Positions 27,872 through 38,280 of a DNA stretch of 64,000 nt are shown here, in pieces; position 1 is the first letter of the stretch; the number at the start of each line of letters is the position of its first letter. A program made the translations under genes and the position numbers. The notes under the pieces are model-generated. The model saw nothing but the letters and a program-made list of their open reading frames with translations. It did not search any database and had not been told where the DNA came from. Location of the stretch: assembly GCF_003054225.1 (NCBI RefSeq), contig NZ_QBKQ01000003.1, forward strand, positions 682,001 to 746,000, given 5' to 3'. Source of the stretch: Christiangramia gaetbulicola. Its GTDB lineage: Bacteria; Bacteroidota; Bacteroidia; Flavobacteriales; Flavobacteriaceae.

Positions 27872-27899
27872 GGGAAATCACCTAGTGAAATTAGTTTTG
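27872..27899 (+). promoter_or_regulatory. Putative promoter with shared GGGAAATCACCTA box
   Basis: GGGAAATCACCTA (27872-27884) is identical to 49052-49064 upstream of the LuxR-type gene. It is followed by TAGTTTTG (27892-27899), which fits the Bacteroidota -7 consensus TAnnTTTG. It would serve the lipoprotein gene at 28059. Confidence 0.4.
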
Positions 27900-28058
27900 A
27901 GTTCCTGTAATTTTGTAATTAATTAAGTCCTCGATCAGCATACCTTGTCTTCCTGCTGTGAACTGGCCCCGTATTCCTACAGAGACCTTTAAACAATTAG
28001 CACCTCCAAAAGCTAGTTGATTGTCAGTGATTTTTTTAACCATTCAATATTCATAATT

Positions 28059-30020
28059 ATGAAAAATTTCAGAATTCAACAGATTCTTATTGTATTTCTG
28101 GCAGGGCTTGTTTTCTCCTGTAGTAAGGATGACCAAGTGGAGCCAGATAATTTGATCAGCGAGAATGTCGCTGTAGTTCATTTAGGGCCAATTTTAAATG
28201 AATTTACGAACCAACAAACCAGGCAATCCTCAGATGGGATTCCCCAGTGTAGTGAAGAAGCTCCAGGTTTTGCGCAGATCTCTCTAACCTATGGAGATGC
28301 GGAAACCCCAGTGGATGTAATTGTTGAGATATTAGAAGACGAAAATGGATTGTTTACAGCCTATGACGAGGCCCTTGAAATTCCAATCCCAAGTGGATCC
28401 ACCACAGTTTCAGTGACTTTAAATGAGTTCCTGGTCTGGACCAATGTAGATGATGCACCCGGTGAGATCATATGGGCGGCACCTAAAGACGATAGTGATT
28501 TTGCCGACTTTGTAGATAATCCTTTGCCATTTAGCTGGGAATTACGCGCAGGATCTAAAACCTATATTAACGTTGATGTTCTTTGTTTTGATGATAGAAT
28601 GGTAAACTTATTCGGATATCAATTCTTTGACATTAACCCGGAAGTTATCTATGAACTTTGCTTTTTTGCAAATTATTGTTCAGATGCCGGTAGACATTAT
28701 ACGGCTAATTATAGTCTGGATTTATATTATGGTATTTCTTCGAATGGAACTCCATTATATATGGGTGAAATTCCTGTAACGGGAGAAGATGGTGAATTTT
28801 ATGCAGATCCACTTTGCCTGGCGATCCCGGGACCTCAAAATGATGAGGCAGATGATGAACCATATTTATACTATGAGGTCACTCTTCTGGACTGGGAAGG
28901 TAACTATGGAGATGCCAATGGACAAATGATAAGTGGAACATGGAGCTGGAACGATATATCAGGATTATTGAATGATGATGGTGAAACTTCTGAGTATTTC
29001 CATGCCTTCATTAATTGTGATGATGATGGCACAAGTGGTCCGATCGATTCTGATGGAGATGGGGTCCCAGATCCTGAAGATAACTGTCCAAATATAGCCA
29101 ATCCAGATCAGGCAGATGAAGATGGAAATGGTGTTGGAGATGCCTGTGAACCGGTTGAAGGTGATGACGATGGAGATGGAGTGCCTAATGAAATCGATGA
29201 GTGCCCAGATACAGATCCTGGAGTTCTGGTAGATGAGGTAGGTTGTGAAAGCATACAGGTGCCAGGAAGAGATATTGTTGTATTAAATGACATCAACATA
29301 TTTGATAATAATGCCATGGCAGATCCAGATAACGTGAGGTTTGTGCAGAACCTCGTAAATTATACAACTTCAGGTATTAGAAATGATAGCGACGTTGTAC
29401 AGATTGACCGGGGCCGAAATTCAAAATGTTTTGGTACTGGAGAATGTAATGAATCCCAATGGGCTACATTAGAATCAGTAATGTCTGGTGAAGGTTTTAC
29501 CGTAGAAACTATTCTTTCTACCTCAGGATCATTAACAAGTATTCCGGGTAATGTGAAAGTAATATTTTTGGTAAATCCTCTTGTACAATATACGGTTGCA
29601 GAAATAAATACTTTAAAACAATTCGCATCTGAAGGTGGAAGGATCGTGTTTGTAGGTGAATATGATACATATTATGGGCCTGGAATTGCGCTGGAAAATC
29701 AGTTCCTGTTGAATATGGGAGCCGTTCTATTTAATAGCGGAGGTGCTCTTGACTGTAGTTATACTGTGCTTCCTGAGACCTCGAACAGAAACCATCCAAT
29801 TATGGCTGGAGTGGGAGATCTAACTATTGCCTGCGCTTCTGTTATAGAGCCGGGAGAAGGAGATTTCCCTCTGTTCTATGATACGACCAATACCTCTGTT
29901 CTGGGAGGTGTTGCGAAAATTGATACCGCACCAATAAGTGTATTAAAACGAGTATCGAATTCTAAATATAGAGAAGTAAATTACGATCAGTCGAATTCTG
30001 CATCGGCATCAGGTCGTTAA
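28059..30020 (+). CDS. Six-cysteine-domain surface lipoprotein with TSP3 repeats and a C-terminal Rossmann-like domain
   Basis: A 653-residue lipoprotein: lipid Cys21 in VFSC, then SKDD, an acidic patch that fits the Bacteroidota lipoprotein surface-export signal. An upstream in-frame ATG at 28017 is rejected because the signal peptide starts at 28059. Residues ~45-325 form the family N-terminal domain with six conserved cysteines ([37 protein letters not shown]). Residues ~329-400 carry calcium-type thrombospondin-3 repeats (DSDGDGVPDPEDNCP). Residues ~405-640 look like an alternating alpha/beta domain (VIFLVNPL, GGRIVFVGEYD), similar to DUF4350/amidotransferase-like folds. It is closest to the next gene. 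The function is unknown. Confidence 0.8.
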   Translation: MKNFRIQQILIVFLAGLVFSCSKDDQVEPDNLISENVAVVHLGPILNEFTNQQTRQSSDGIPQCSEEAPGFAQISLTYGDAETPVDVIVEILEDENGLFTAYDEALEIPIPSGSTTVSVTLNEFLVWTNVDDAPGEIIWAAPKDDSDFADFVDNPLPFSWELRAGSKTYINVDVLCFDDRMVNLFGYQFFDINPEVIYELCFFANYCSDAGRHYTANYSLDLYYGISSNGTPLYMGEIPVTGEDGEFYADPLCLAIPGPQNDEADDEPYLYYEVTLLDWEGNYGDANGQMISGTWSWNDISGLLNDDGETSEYFHAFINCDDDGTSGPIDSDGDGVPDPEDNCPNIANPDQADEDGNGVGDACEPVEGDDDGDGVPNEIDECPDTDPGVLVDEVGCESIQVPGRDIVVLNDINIFDNNAMADPDNVRFVQNLVNYTTSGIRNDSDVVQIDRGRNSKCFGTGECNESQWATLESVMSGEGFTVETILSTSGSLTSIPGNVKVIFLVNPLVQYTVAEINTLKQFASEGGRIVFVGEYDTYYGPGIALENQFLLNMGAVLFNSGGALDCSYTVLPETSNRNHPIMAGVGDLTIACASVIEPGEGDFPLFYDTTNTSVLGGVAKIDTAPISVLKRVSNSKYREVNYDQSNSASASGR

Positions 30021-30040
30021 GATCTAAATGATTTTTAAAA

Positions 30041-30067
30041 GCAAAGCCGCTATTTTAGCGGCTTTGC
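30041..30067 (+). terminator. Hairpin after the first family lipoprotein
   Basis: The stem GCAAAGCCGC / GCGGCTTTGC with a seven-base loop is followed by an A/T-rich stretch without a strong T-run. It may be a terminator or an mRNA-end hairpin. Confidence 0.6.
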
Positions 30068-30339
30068 TAATTTATATGCCTAAGTTCCGTTATAAATATT
30101 TTACTCATAAGAGTTATTAAAAATCAGGGTATTCACCTATTATTTTTTTCTATTGATTCTTATACTTTTGGAAATATCTTCGAAGATTTAGCCCTTCCTT
30201 AAATCTGCAAATCAGACCTACTTCCTCCCGCATTGGTTTATATACCCTACACTACCCCCTAATAGATCTTTATACAAATTCCTTTAAATAGGAATGGTGT
30301 AGTATTAGGTAATAACCAAAAATCAAAAATTTTATTATT
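30068..30339 (+). promoter_or_regulatory. Long leader region of the second family lipoprotein
   Basis: Non-coding. It holds GGGTATTCACCTA (30127-30139, 11 of 13 matches to the 27872 box) and TACTTTTG (30163-30170, matching TAnnTTTG). If that is the promoter, the untranslated leader is about 165 bases. TACACTACCCCCTAAT (30248-30263) and GGTGTAGTATTAGGT (30296-30310) could pair loosely. Just before the ATG is TAATAACCAAAAAT, related to the leaders of the other family members. Confidence 0.4.
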
Positions 30340-32838
30340 ATGAAATTCTATTCAAGATACATTGCCCTACTGGCGATGTTCCTGATGTTTTTTAACTCTT
30401 GTAGTACAGATGAAAGTACTCCAGTGAGTGAAGTTGATGACAATGTTGGTATAATTTTTTTAGGGCCTATCCTTAAAGATTTTGCTGACAATGAGAATGT
30501 AAGGCAGGCATTGGATGATATTCCATCCTGTTCTAATGAAGCTGCGGCTTTTGCACAGATATCCCTAACCTACGGAGAAGATGAAACACCCGTAGATATC
30601 GTAGTGGAACTTCTGGAAGACGAAAATGGCCTATTCACAGCTTATGATGAAGCCTTGGAAATCCCAATTCCAACTGGTTTAAATACAGTATCAGTAACTT
30701 TAAATGAGTTTTTAGTCTGGACCAATGTAGATGATGCTCCTGGTGAGATTATCTGGGCAGCACCTAAAGCTGACAGCGATTATGCAGGTTATGTTGAAAA
30801 CCCTTTACCCTTCAGTTGGGATCTTAGGGCAGGTTCTAAAACCTATACCAATGTAGATGTTTTATGTTTTGATGACAGATTGGTTAACCTTTACGGCTAC
30901 CAGTTTTTCGACATCAATCCAGAAATAATCTATGAAGTATGCTTCTTCGCTAATTATTGTAGTGAATCTGGAAGGCATTATACCGCAAATTATAGTCTGG
31001 ATATATATTATGGATCAGATGCTCAGGGTGTACCGATCTATACGGATGAAGTTCCCGTTACTGGAGATGACGGTGGATTCTTTGCAGAGCCGGTTTGTCT
31101 TGCTATTCCTGGCCCACAAAATGATGAAGATGCCGGCGATCCTTATTTATATTATGAAGCCACTCTTCTGGACTGGGATGATAATTATGGAGAAGCTTCA
31201 GGGGAAACCATTAGCGGAACATGGAGCTGGAATGATATCCAGGCTTTAATGAATGAGGATGGTGAAACTTCTGAATATTTTCATGCCTTTATTAATTGTG
31301 AGGGCGATGACGGAGGAGAGCCTGTAGATACAGATGAAGACGGGATTGATGATCCAGAGGATAATTGTCCAAATGAAGCGAATGCAGATCAGGCTGATGC
31401 TGATGAAGATGGTGTAGGCGATAAATGTGACAATTGTCCTGATAACGCTAATTCAGATCAAGCCGATACAGATCAAGATGGAGTTGGTGATGCTTGTGAG
31501 GAGCAGCCGGAAGATACAGATGGGGATGGTGTAAACGATTCAGAAGATAATTGTCCAGATGAAGCCAATGCAGACCAGGCTGATGCTGATGAAGATAGCA
31601 TAGGCGATGTTTGTGATAATTGTGTTAATACTGCCAACCCAGATCAGGCTGATGCTGATGCGGATGGAGTTGGTGATGCCTGTGAGGAAGAGCCTGAAGA
31701 TTCAGATGAAGATGGCGTTAGCGATAGCGAGGACAACTGTCCCGAAACCGCTAATGCAGATCAGGCTGATGCCGATGAAGATGGAGTAGGCGATAAATGT
31801 GATAATTGTCCAAATACAGCAAATCCAGATCAGACCGATGCTGATGAAGATGGAACCGGCGATGCTTGTGAAGAAGTTGCGCCAGACGATGACGGCGACG
31901 GAACTCCAGATGCGGAGGATAATTGTCCTAACACCGCAAATCCTGATCAGGCAGATACCGACGGCGATGGAATAGGGGACGCTTGTGATAACTGTCCTGA
32001 AACTTCTAATGCAGATCAGGCTGATGAAGATTCCGATGGAGTTGGTGATGCTTGTGAAGAAGCTCCAGATGCAGATAGCGATGGAGTTCCTGATGACGAT
32101 GATAACTGTCCCAATCTTTCTAATCCTGATCAGGCAGATAGTGATCAAGATGGAATTGGTGATGCCTGCGATAATGATGGAACTCCAAGCGATGGTGGAC
32201 CGTTAACAAATGGGGAAAACCATTCAGGGTTTATATCTTTAGGAACTACCGATACCTGGACTTTCTACGCTGACGCAGGAGATTTCGTTCATTTGACTAT
32301 GGCTAGAACATCTGAAAATTTAACTCCGCAGATAAGACTTGTATCCCCTAGTGGTACCCTAATTGGGAATGCGCAGACTAATTTTGCTTCAGTTGAATTA
32401 GTATTGGAAGATGCTCCTGAAAGGGGTACATATAAAGTGATAGCAGGTGACTATGCAGCAAATCATCAGGGAGAATACCTGATTCGACTAGCACAGGCAC
32501 CAAAAAATTACGTTGTTCCAGAAAATGATGAAGGCGGAGAATTAACTAACGGTTCAGATTATTCAGGAAGTATTCCATTAGGAGATCTTGATCAATGGAC
32601 CTTTTCGGTAAGTGAAGGTAATTTCATAACAATTTCAATGGGTAGAACTTCTGGGAATCTTACACCTCAAATTCGGTTAATATCACCCAATGGAGATGTT
32701 GTAGAAATGGCACAAACCAATTTTGGATCAGTAGATTTAATGGTTGAGGAAGCTCCATTAACAGGTACTTACAGGGTAATTGTAGGAGACTACGCTGTCA
32801 ATCATCAAGGCTCATACTTACTAACTGTTACATGGTAA
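30340..32838 (+). CDS. Six-cysteine-domain surface lipoprotein with nine TSP3 repeats and two PPC domains
   Basis: An 832-residue lipoprotein: lipid Cys21 in FNSC followed by STDE. The N-terminal family domain (about residues 45-325) has all six cysteines ([37 protein letters not shown]). Residues ~329-612 hold nine DNCP-type thrombospondin-3 repeats arranged in units of 62 residues; they are strongly acidic and predicted to bind calcium. The C-terminus has two PPC-like beta-sandwich domains (about residues 620-720 and 730-832), each with [10 protein letters not shown]- or [10 protein letters not shown]-type starts and a GDYA(A/V)NHQG end. Nearest relative: the gene at 28059. Probably surface-exposed; partner and role unknown. 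Confidence 0.8.
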   Translation: MKFYSRYIALLAMFLMFFNSCSTDESTPVSEVDDNVGIIFLGPILKDFADNENVRQALDDIPSCSNEAAAFAQISLTYGEDETPVDIVVELLEDENGLFTAYDEALEIPIPTGLNTVSVTLNEFLVWTNVDDAPGEIIWAAPKADSDYAGYVENPLPFSWDLRAGSKTYTNVDVLCFDDRLVNLYGYQFFDINPEIIYEVCFFANYCSESGRHYTANYSLDIYYGSDAQGVPIYTDEVPVTGDDGGFFAEPVCLAIPGPQNDEDAGDPYLYYEATLLDWDDNYGEASGETISGTWSWNDIQALMNEDGETSEYFHAFINCEGDDGGEPVDTDEDGIDDPEDNCPNEANADQADADEDGVGDKCDNCPDNANSDQADTDQDGVGDACEEQPEDTDGDGVNDSEDNCPDEANADQADADEDSIGDVCDNCVNTANPDQADADADGVGDACEEEPEDSDEDGVSDSEDNCPETANADQADADEDGVGDKCDNCPNTANPDQTDADEDGTGDACEEVAPDDDGDGTPDAEDNCPNTANPDQADTDGDGIGDACDNCPETSNADQADEDSDGVGDACEEAPDADSDGVPDDDDNCPNLSNPDQADSDQDGIGDACDNDGTPSDGGPLTNGENHSGFISLGTTDTWTFYADAGDFVHLTMARTSENLTPQIRLVSPSGTLIGNAQTNFASVELVLEDAPERGTYKVIAGDYAANHQGEYLIRLAQAPKNYVVPENDEGGELTNGSDYSGSIPLGDLDQWTFSVSEGNFITISMGRTSGNLTPQIRLISPNGDVVEMAQTNFGSVDLMVEEAPLTGTYRVIVGDYAVNHQGSYLLTVTW
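31360..32174 (+). repeat. Tandem 186-bp coding repeat (TSP3 units)
   Basis: The DNCP codons recur at 31360, 31546, 31732, 31918 and 32101, so the spacing is exactly 186, 186, 186 and 183 bases. Each 62-residue unit holds two TSP3 motifs and an EE(x)PED-type linker. Confidence 0.85.
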
Positions 32839-32881
32839 ATTTATTTTTAGATTAACATATATTCAAATATTAAATTATTTA

Positions 32882-32911
32882 GGCTGTCCAATTTTTTGGA
32901 CAGCTTTTTTT
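32882..32911 (+). terminator. Intrinsic terminator after the second family lipoprotein
   Basis: The stem GCTGTCCA / TGGACAGC with a six-base T loop is followed by seven T. The stem core GCTGTCC is shared with the terminator at 57344. Confidence 0.88.
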
Positions 32912-32981
32912 ATGATCGAAAGAAATATGATAAAGTCGCTAACGGTTTTGTAATTTTACATTCTAACCAATCTTATCAAAA

Positions 32982-33404
32982 ATGACGAAAGAAGAACTTT
33001 TGGAGTTATCCAAAAAGGTATGCAAGAACACCCTGATGGAAACTCTCGAAATAGAATTCACTGAAATTGGAGAAGACTACTTGGTAGCAAAAATGCCTGT
33101 GAATTCCCGTGTACACCAGCCCGATGGGGTTTTACATGGTGGGGCTAGCGTGGCTCTAGCCGAAAGCGTTGGAAGTCTAGCCAGTTATATTTTCTTGGAT
33201 ACCGAGAATTTTTTTGTTCGCGGGATCGAGATCGCTGCTAACCACTTAAAAAGTATCAAGGAGGGATGGGTCTATGCAAAAGCTACTTTTATTCATAAAG
33301 GTAGAACTACCCAATTGTTTGAAATACGAATTACCGATGAGGCGGCGAATCTAATTTCGCTTGTGAAACTTACAACAATCTCACTGCCAAAAGAAAAGAA
33401 ATGA
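32982..33404 (+). CDS. Hotdog-fold thioesterase, probably DHNA-CoA hydrolase
   Basis: A 140-residue PaaI/YdiI-type thioesterase with the hotdog motif VHQPDGVLHGGASVALAESVGS, whose glutamate is the catalytic residue in relatives. It overlaps the start of menF by four bases (ATGA) and precedes menD, so the best assignment is hydrolysis of 1,4-dihydroxy-2-naphthoyl-CoA in menaquinone synthesis. From sequence alone another acyl-CoA substrate is possible. Confidence 0.82.
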   Translation: MTKEELLELSKKVCKNTLMETLEIEFTEIGEDYLVAKMPVNSRVHQPDGVLHGGASVALAESVGSLASYIFLDTENFFVRGIEIAANHLKSIKEGWVYAKATFIHKGRTTQLFEIRITDEAANLISLVKLTTISLPKEKK

Positions 33405-34552
33405 TCGATCAAAAGGATTTTTTTAGAAAGCTAGAGGGAAACTTTGGGGAAAATAAGCCCTGTGTGGCTTATAGCAAACCGGGAGAAAATATTGTGAAGG
33501 CATTATTGCAGCTTGATAATGAGAATTACCAGGTTCAGGACCTTTCTGAAAGCGGATTCGTCTTTGCTCCTTTTGATCCTGAAAATGATTCATATTTGAT
33601 CCCTGCGGAGAAATCTGAAAGATTGGAATTTGATATACAACTGGAAGAGGACGGAGCAATACCTTCCGATGAAGAGAATATCGATTCAGTCGATTTTGAG
33701 TACATGGAAGAGGACCAGAAGAGACATGAAAATTTAGTGCAAAAAGGGATTGATGAAGTAAAGGAAGGTAATTTCAAAAAAGTGGTCTTATCCAGGTCTG
33801 AGCAAGTTGAGGTCCTGGATCCTGATCCAATTAGGATCTTTAAAAAGCTTCTGAAAAAATATCCCAATGCTATGGTCTATCTGTGGTTTCATCCACAAAC
33901 CGGATTTTGGTTTGGAGCAACTCCCGAGACACTGTTGCGAGTAGAAAGGACCAAGTTCAATACCATGGCTCTTGCCGGGACTCAATTATACAAAGGAGAA
34001 ACAGATGTGGAATGGGAAAGTAAGGAGGTAGAGGAGCAGCTTTTCGTGACCGATTATATTCTGGAATCTTTGGAAAACCTTGAAGGGGTTGAGAATATTA
34101 AAACTTCCAGGCCTTATTCGGCCAAGGCAGGTAATCTACTTCATATTTGTACAGATATTTTTGGTTATCTTAAAGATCCTGAAAACCTGAAAGACCTCAT
34201 AGAAACGATTCATCCTACACCTGCGGTTTGTGGCTTGCCCAGACAGGAAGCTCTGGATTTTATTCTTGAAAATGAAGATCATTCCAGGGAATTTTACTCG
34301 GGCTACCTAGGAGAATTGAACCTAAAGACAGAACAGAAAAGGAATTCCAATCAAAGGAATCAGGAGAACCAGCAATTCGCATCTATTTCTAAGCAAACAG
34401 AACTTTTCGTTAATCTAAGGTGTATGAAATTAAAAGATGGGAATGCCCGGATTTATGTTGGAGGAGGGATCACAAAAGATTCCAATGCAGCCGATGAATG
34501 GATGGAAACCGTGAACAAATCGCAAACCATGAAAGCGGTACTTGTTAAATAA
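33401..34552 (+). CDS. menF: Isochorismate synthase
   Basis: Chorismate-binding enzyme that makes isochorismate for menaquinone. Catalytic-domain motifs are GATPETLL, ALAGTQLYKGE, TIHPTPAVCGLPRQEA and the late YVGGGITKDSNA. Its 383 residues fit the short MenF/EntC form. It could in principle serve a siderophore pathway, but the gene is coupled to a thioesterase and followed 50 bp later by menD, which supports menaquinone. Confidence 0.9.
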   Translation: MIDQKDFFRKLEGNFGENKPCVAYSKPGENIVKALLQLDNENYQVQDLSESGFVFAPFDPENDSYLIPAEKSERLEFDIQLEEDGAIPSDEENIDSVDFEYMEEDQKRHENLVQKGIDEVKEGNFKKVVLSRSEQVEVLDPDPIRIFKKLLKKYPNAMVYLWFHPQTGFWFGATPETLLRVERTKFNTMALAGTQLYKGETDVEWESKEVEEQLFVTDYILESLENLEGVENIKTSRPYSAKAGNLLHICTDIFGYLKDPENLKDLIETIHPTPAVCGLPRQEALDFILENEDHSREFYSGYLGELNLKTEQKRNSNQRNQENQQFASISKQTELFVNLRCMKLKDGNARIYVGGGITKDSNAADEWMETVNKSQTMKAVLVK

Positions 34553-34602
34553 GCTCAAAAACGAGCCCTGAAATTACCTGTAAATTGTAATTTTGGGAAT
34601 CT

Positions 34603-36336
34603 ATGAAGTACTCTAAAATTCCGGTTGCCCGCTCGGTTGTTGCTCTTTGCGTGGCAAAAGATATAAAGCATGTGGTGATCTCTCCAGGATCGAGAAATGC
34701 ACCTTTAACCATAGGTTTTACGCATCATGATGAAATAAATGCTTACAGCATAGTAGACGAGCGTTGCGCCGCTTTCTTTGCCCTGGGGATGGCCCAGCAG
34801 CTAAAGAAGCCTGTGGCCCTGGTTTGTACTTCAGGATCGGCATTGCTTAACTATTATCCTGCCATAGCTGAAGCTTTTTACAGTGATATCCCTTTGGTGG
34901 TGATCTCGGCAGACCGACCTGTGGAACGTATAGACATTGGTGACGGACAAACGATAAGGCAGAAAAATGTTTTTGAGAATCATATTTTATATTCCGCAAA
35001 TCTGTATTCTGAACTGGTTTTAGAGAATGAGGCTTTAGATCCAAAATTGCAACAGAAGCAATTCGAAGCTCAAAAGCATAACGAGAGAGAGGTTAACCTG
35101 GCGCTGAATAAAGCAATAGAAGAGAAAGGCCCGGTTCATATAAATGTACCTTTTTATGAGCCATTATATGATACGGTTGAGAATATCGAAGTAAAGCCAC
35201 TGCAGATTTTTCCGGAGATAAAAGAAAGGCATTATTCTGAAAATCAATTAAGCAATTACGCAGAGGAATGGAGCAGGGCGAAAAGGAAAATGGTAATTGT
35301 AGGAGTAGCCCAGCCTGATGCCGTAGAGCAGAAATTTCTTGATCGGCTAGCAAAGGATCCAAGTGTTATTGTTTTAACTGAAACAACTTCAAATCTTCAT
35401 CAGTCTGAGTTTTTTACCCGTATAGATACGCTTATCGGCCCGATCGAAAAAGATGAAAACCGGGCAGAACTTTTCAAAAAATTACAACCGGACATTCTTC
35501 TGACCTTTGGAGGAATGATCGTTTCAAAGAAGATCAAATCCTTTTTAAGGAATCATAATCCTCAGCATCACTGGCATATAGATCCTAAAAAGGCCTACAA
35601 CACTTTCTTTTGCTTGAACAAGCATTTTGAAACCGATGTGAATGCCTTCTTTTCAGAATTCTTACCACTTACAGAAACCGTTGAAAGTGATTACGGTAAG
35701 TTCTGGAAAGAGGTGAAAGGAAAAAGGCAAAAAAGACATGAAGAGTATATGGCCGAGATCCCTTATTCAGATCTCAAGGCTATGCAACAGATCGTACCGG
35801 AAGTTCCAAAGAAATCGATCGTGCATTTCGGGAACAGTTCTACGATAAGATATGCGCAGCTCTTCCAGTGGGATCCAAGTCTAAAGACTTTTTGTAATCG
35901 CGGAACCAGCGGTATAGACGGCAGTGTTTCTACGGCAGTAGGCGCCGCAGCAATTAGCAATGATCCGGTATTAATGATCACCGGGGACCTAAGCTTTTTC
36001 TATGATAGCAATGCTTTATGGAATAATCATATTCCTTCAAATTTCAGAATAGTGGTCCTTAATAATCACGGTGGTGGAATTTTCAGGATACTGCCGGGAA
36101 ATAAGAATTCAGAGAACTTCGATAAGTACTTTGAAACGGTTCACGATATGAAGGCAAAACCTTTATGTGAACTTTATAATTTTGAATATTCCGAAGCAGA
36201 TTCAGAGGAAACCCTGAAGGAAAGCCTGAATGGTTTTTTTGAAAGATCTGAGAAACCTAAGCTGCTGGAGATATTTACTCCCAGGAAATTAAATGATGAA
36301 GTATTGTTGGAATATTTCAATTTTATGAAATCTTAA
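34603..36336 (+). CDS. menD: SEPHCHC synthase
   Basis: Thiamine-diphosphate enzyme that adds a succinic semialdehyde unit from 2-oxoglutarate to isochorismate. The pyrimidine-binding domain starts with VISPGSRNAPLTIGF, including the family hallmark SPGSRNAPL, and the pyrophosphate domain has NRGTSGIDGSVSTAVGAA and TGDLSFFYDSNALWN. Its 577 residues are normal. It is third in the men cluster. Confidence 0.95.
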   Translation: MKYSKIPVARSVVALCVAKDIKHVVISPGSRNAPLTIGFTHHDEINAYSIVDERCAAFFALGMAQQLKKPVALVCTSGSALLNYYPAIAEAFYSDIPLVVISADRPVERIDIGDGQTIRQKNVFENHILYSANLYSELVLENEALDPKLQQKQFEAQKHNEREVNLALNKAIEEKGPVHINVPFYEPLYDTVENIEVKPLQIFPEIKERHYSENQLSNYAEEWSRAKRKMVIVGVAQPDAVEQKFLDRLAKDPSVIVLTETTSNLHQSEFFTRIDTLIGPIEKDENRAELFKKLQPDILLTFGGMIVSKKIKSFLRNHNPQHHWHIDPKKAYNTFFCLNKHFETDVNAFFSEFLPLTETVESDYGKFWKEVKGKRQKRHEEYMAEIPYSDLKAMQQIVPEVPKKSIVHFGNSSTIRYAQLFQWDPSLKTFCNRGTSGIDGSVSTAVGAAAISNDPVLMITGDLSFFYDSNALWNNHIPSNFRIVVLNNHGGGIFRILPGNKNSENFDKYFETVHDMKAKPLCELYNFEYSEADSEETLKESLNGFFERSEKPKLLEIFTPRKLNDEVLLEYFNFMKS

Positions 36337-36404
36337 ACATCGTCTAACACTTCTTAAGAATCATAATTATTATCTTACTTCTCGTTTAACTAAAAAATAG
36401 AATT

Positions 36405-36749
36405 ATGAGTAAACTTGATGAAAAAGTAGGACAATATCTGGATGATCTAAGATCTAAGGTCGGAGAATCTAATCCCGATGTAGATCTTTTAAGAAAAATC
36501 GCTGAATCGTTAGGACCAAGTATATACAACGCTGATGCTGAAACTGTTTCTTCTTCCAGTGAATCTGAAGTTGAGACCGTGAAAAAGAATTTTGTGATGA
36601 AAAAGCTGGGTGTGACTGATGAGGGCAAGGTAAACGAAGCAGTAAACCAGGTGCTTGAAAAATACGGCAAATCAAACAGAAATAAATACAGAGTGGTAGT
36701 TTATTACCTGCTTACCAAACATTTTGGCAAGGAAAGCCTGTATAAATAA
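36405..36749 (+). CDS. DUF2853-family protein
   Basis: A 114-residue soluble, charged, probably helical protein. The end KNFVMKKLGVTDEGKVNEAV...YRVVVYYLLTKHFGKE is characteristic of small DUF2853 proteins, whose function is unknown. It lies between menD and a CvfB-like gene on the same strand and is followed by a terminator-like hairpin. Confidence 0.8.
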   Translation: MSKLDEKVGQYLDDLRSKVGESNPDVDLLRKIAESLGPSIYNADAETVSSSSESEVETVKKNFVMKKLGVTDEGKVNEAVNQVLEKYGKSNRNKYRVVVYYLLTKHFGKESLYK

Positions 36750-36767
36750 TATATAAATGCTTAATAA

Positions 36768-36808
36768 GATCCGTTTTTGGGATATTCCCTTAAACGGATT
36801 TTTTTATT
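36768..36808 (+). terminator. Intrinsic terminator after the DUF2853 gene
   Basis: The stem GATCCGTTT / AAACGGATT flanks a 15-base loop and is followed by seven T. Confidence 0.75.
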
Positions 36809-36848
36809 TGTGATTAAGACTATCTTTGTAAGCTAAAGTTTTTATTAT

Positions 36849-37685
36849 ATGATCCAATTAGGAGAGTTCCATAATTTGATAATAATCAGAGAATCTGATC
36901 ACGGTATTTACCTGGAAAATGAAGAAGGGGATGAGGTGTTATTACCTAATAAGTATGTTCCCGAAACCTGGATGGTCTATGATAAGATCGAAGTTTTTGT
37001 TTACCTGGATCATGAAGAGAGACCGGTGGCAACTACTTTAAAGCCAAAGATCAAGCTGGATCAGTTTGGTAAGCTTACCTGTGTGGAGGTGAACAAGTTT
37101 GGTGCTTTTCTGGATTGGGGATTGGAAAAACATCTTTTTGTTCCGTTTAAAGAGCAGGTTATCCCGATGGAGCCGGGGAATGAATACCTGGTTTTTTGCT
37201 ATCTGGACCTGGAAACTGGCAGGCTGGCAGCATCTTCGAAGGTTCATGCCTTTTTAGATAATTCTGAACTTACGGTAAAACCATTTGATGAGGTAGACCT
37301 ACTGGTAAGTAATCAAACAGATCTTGGATACAATGTTATTGTAAATCAATTACACTTGGGATTGATCTACCAGGATGAAGTTTTTAAACCGTTAAGGATA
37401 GGAGATTCTGTTACTGGCTATATCAAGAAGATAAGAGAAGACAATAAAATAGACATCACATTACAAAGACCGGGCTACCGCAGTATTGAACCAAACGCTC
37501 AAAAGATCCTAGACAGGCTTAAAGCTGCCGGTGGATTTATGGATATTTCAGATAAGTCTGCTCCAGATGAGATCAAGAACAGGTTACAAATGAGTAAAAA
37601 GAGCTTTAAAAAAGCTGCTGGAAATCTTTATAAACAACGTCTTATCGAGATCAAGGAAGACGGGATACATCTTAAAGATCAATAA
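36849..37685 (+). CDS. CvfB-like S1-domain RNA-binding protein
   Basis: A 278-residue protein with tandem S1-like OB domains (about residues 5-65, 70-140 and 145-215) and a C-terminal winged-helix segment (AAGGFMDISDKSAPDEIKNR...SKKSFKKAAGNLYKQRLIEI), which is the layout of Staphylococcus CvfB/YitL proteins that bind RNA. The role in this organism is unknown. Its last seven bases overlap the converging gene at 37679. Confidence 0.82.
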   Translation: MIQLGEFHNLIIIRESDHGIYLENEEGDEVLLPNKYVPETWMVYDKIEVFVYLDHEERPVATTLKPKIKLDQFGKLTCVEVNKFGAFLDWGLEKHLFVPFKEQVIPMEPGNEYLVFCYLDLETGRLAASSKVHAFLDNSELTVKPFDEVDLLVSNQTDLGYNVIVNQLHLGLIYQDEVFKPLRIGDSVTGYIKKIREDNKIDITLQRPGYRSIEPNAQKILDRLKAAGGFMDISDKSAPDEIKNRLQMSKKSFKKAAGNLYKQRLIEIKEDGIHLKDQ

Positions 37686-38131
37686 CCGTAACGATAAGGA
37701 GAATATATTCTGGTATTAAAGCCTCGTTGGTTGTAATTGTTCATGAAAGGATTGGAATAATAGGGATTCATAAAATTATCATTTGGATCCCTTACTTGAA
37801 AATCTCCAGAAATCTCGAATAATTTTTTCTCCCTTTCTTTTCTTTGAGGTAGCGGAGAGCCCAGGTCTATCTTTCTCTGAACCTTATTCCTATTGGTTTT
37901 GTCTATTACCGCAAGCATATCGATCTCTTCGCTTTGGAATTGATCCTTTAAATGAAGAAAAGAACCATCGGGTAGATTAAAGCTCGATTGCTGTTGCCAG
38001 GTAAAACTGAATTCCCTCCAGGTATTATCTATACTCCGATTACTTATTTCAAAATCCTTTTTATTCCAGAATTCCTGGGCTTGCAAGCCGAAACCTAAAA
38101 GGAGAAATAATATGGTTAATCGTAGTTTCAT
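37679..38131 (-). CDS. Small secreted protein of unknown function
   Basis: A 150-residue protein with a signal peptide (residues 1-18, LGFGLQAQ) and a mature part rich in aromatic residues, Asn and Tyr; it ends in a NYNQRGFNTRIYSPYRYGY-type tail. I recognise no domain. It overlaps the end of the CvfB-like gene by seven bases and diverges from the DUF2059 gene. Confidence 0.6.
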   Translation of the reverse strand: MKLRLTILFLLLGFGLQAQEFWNKKDFEISNRSIDNTWREFSFTWQQQSSFNLPDGSFLHLKDQFQSEEIDMLAVIDKTNRNKVQRKIDLGSPLPQRKEREKKLFEISGDFQVRDPNDNFMNPYYSNPFMNNYNQRGFNTRIYSPYRYGY

Positions 38132-38280
38132 TTATTAACTTTTTCTATAGCTATCAAAAACAATGCAAATCTAAAATGATAAATATGGAAATATAAATTT
38201 AACCAAAAAAAATGGTGGGGAAGGATTTTTTAATTGAAACAGTTACTTTAGCATCATAAGTAATCACCTAAAACAGAATA

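Noticed and set aside
31360-32174. Regularly spaced repeats that could suggest a CRISPR array
   Set aside because: The repeats are in frame, encode TSP3 motifs, have 186-bp units and no unique spacers of constant length.
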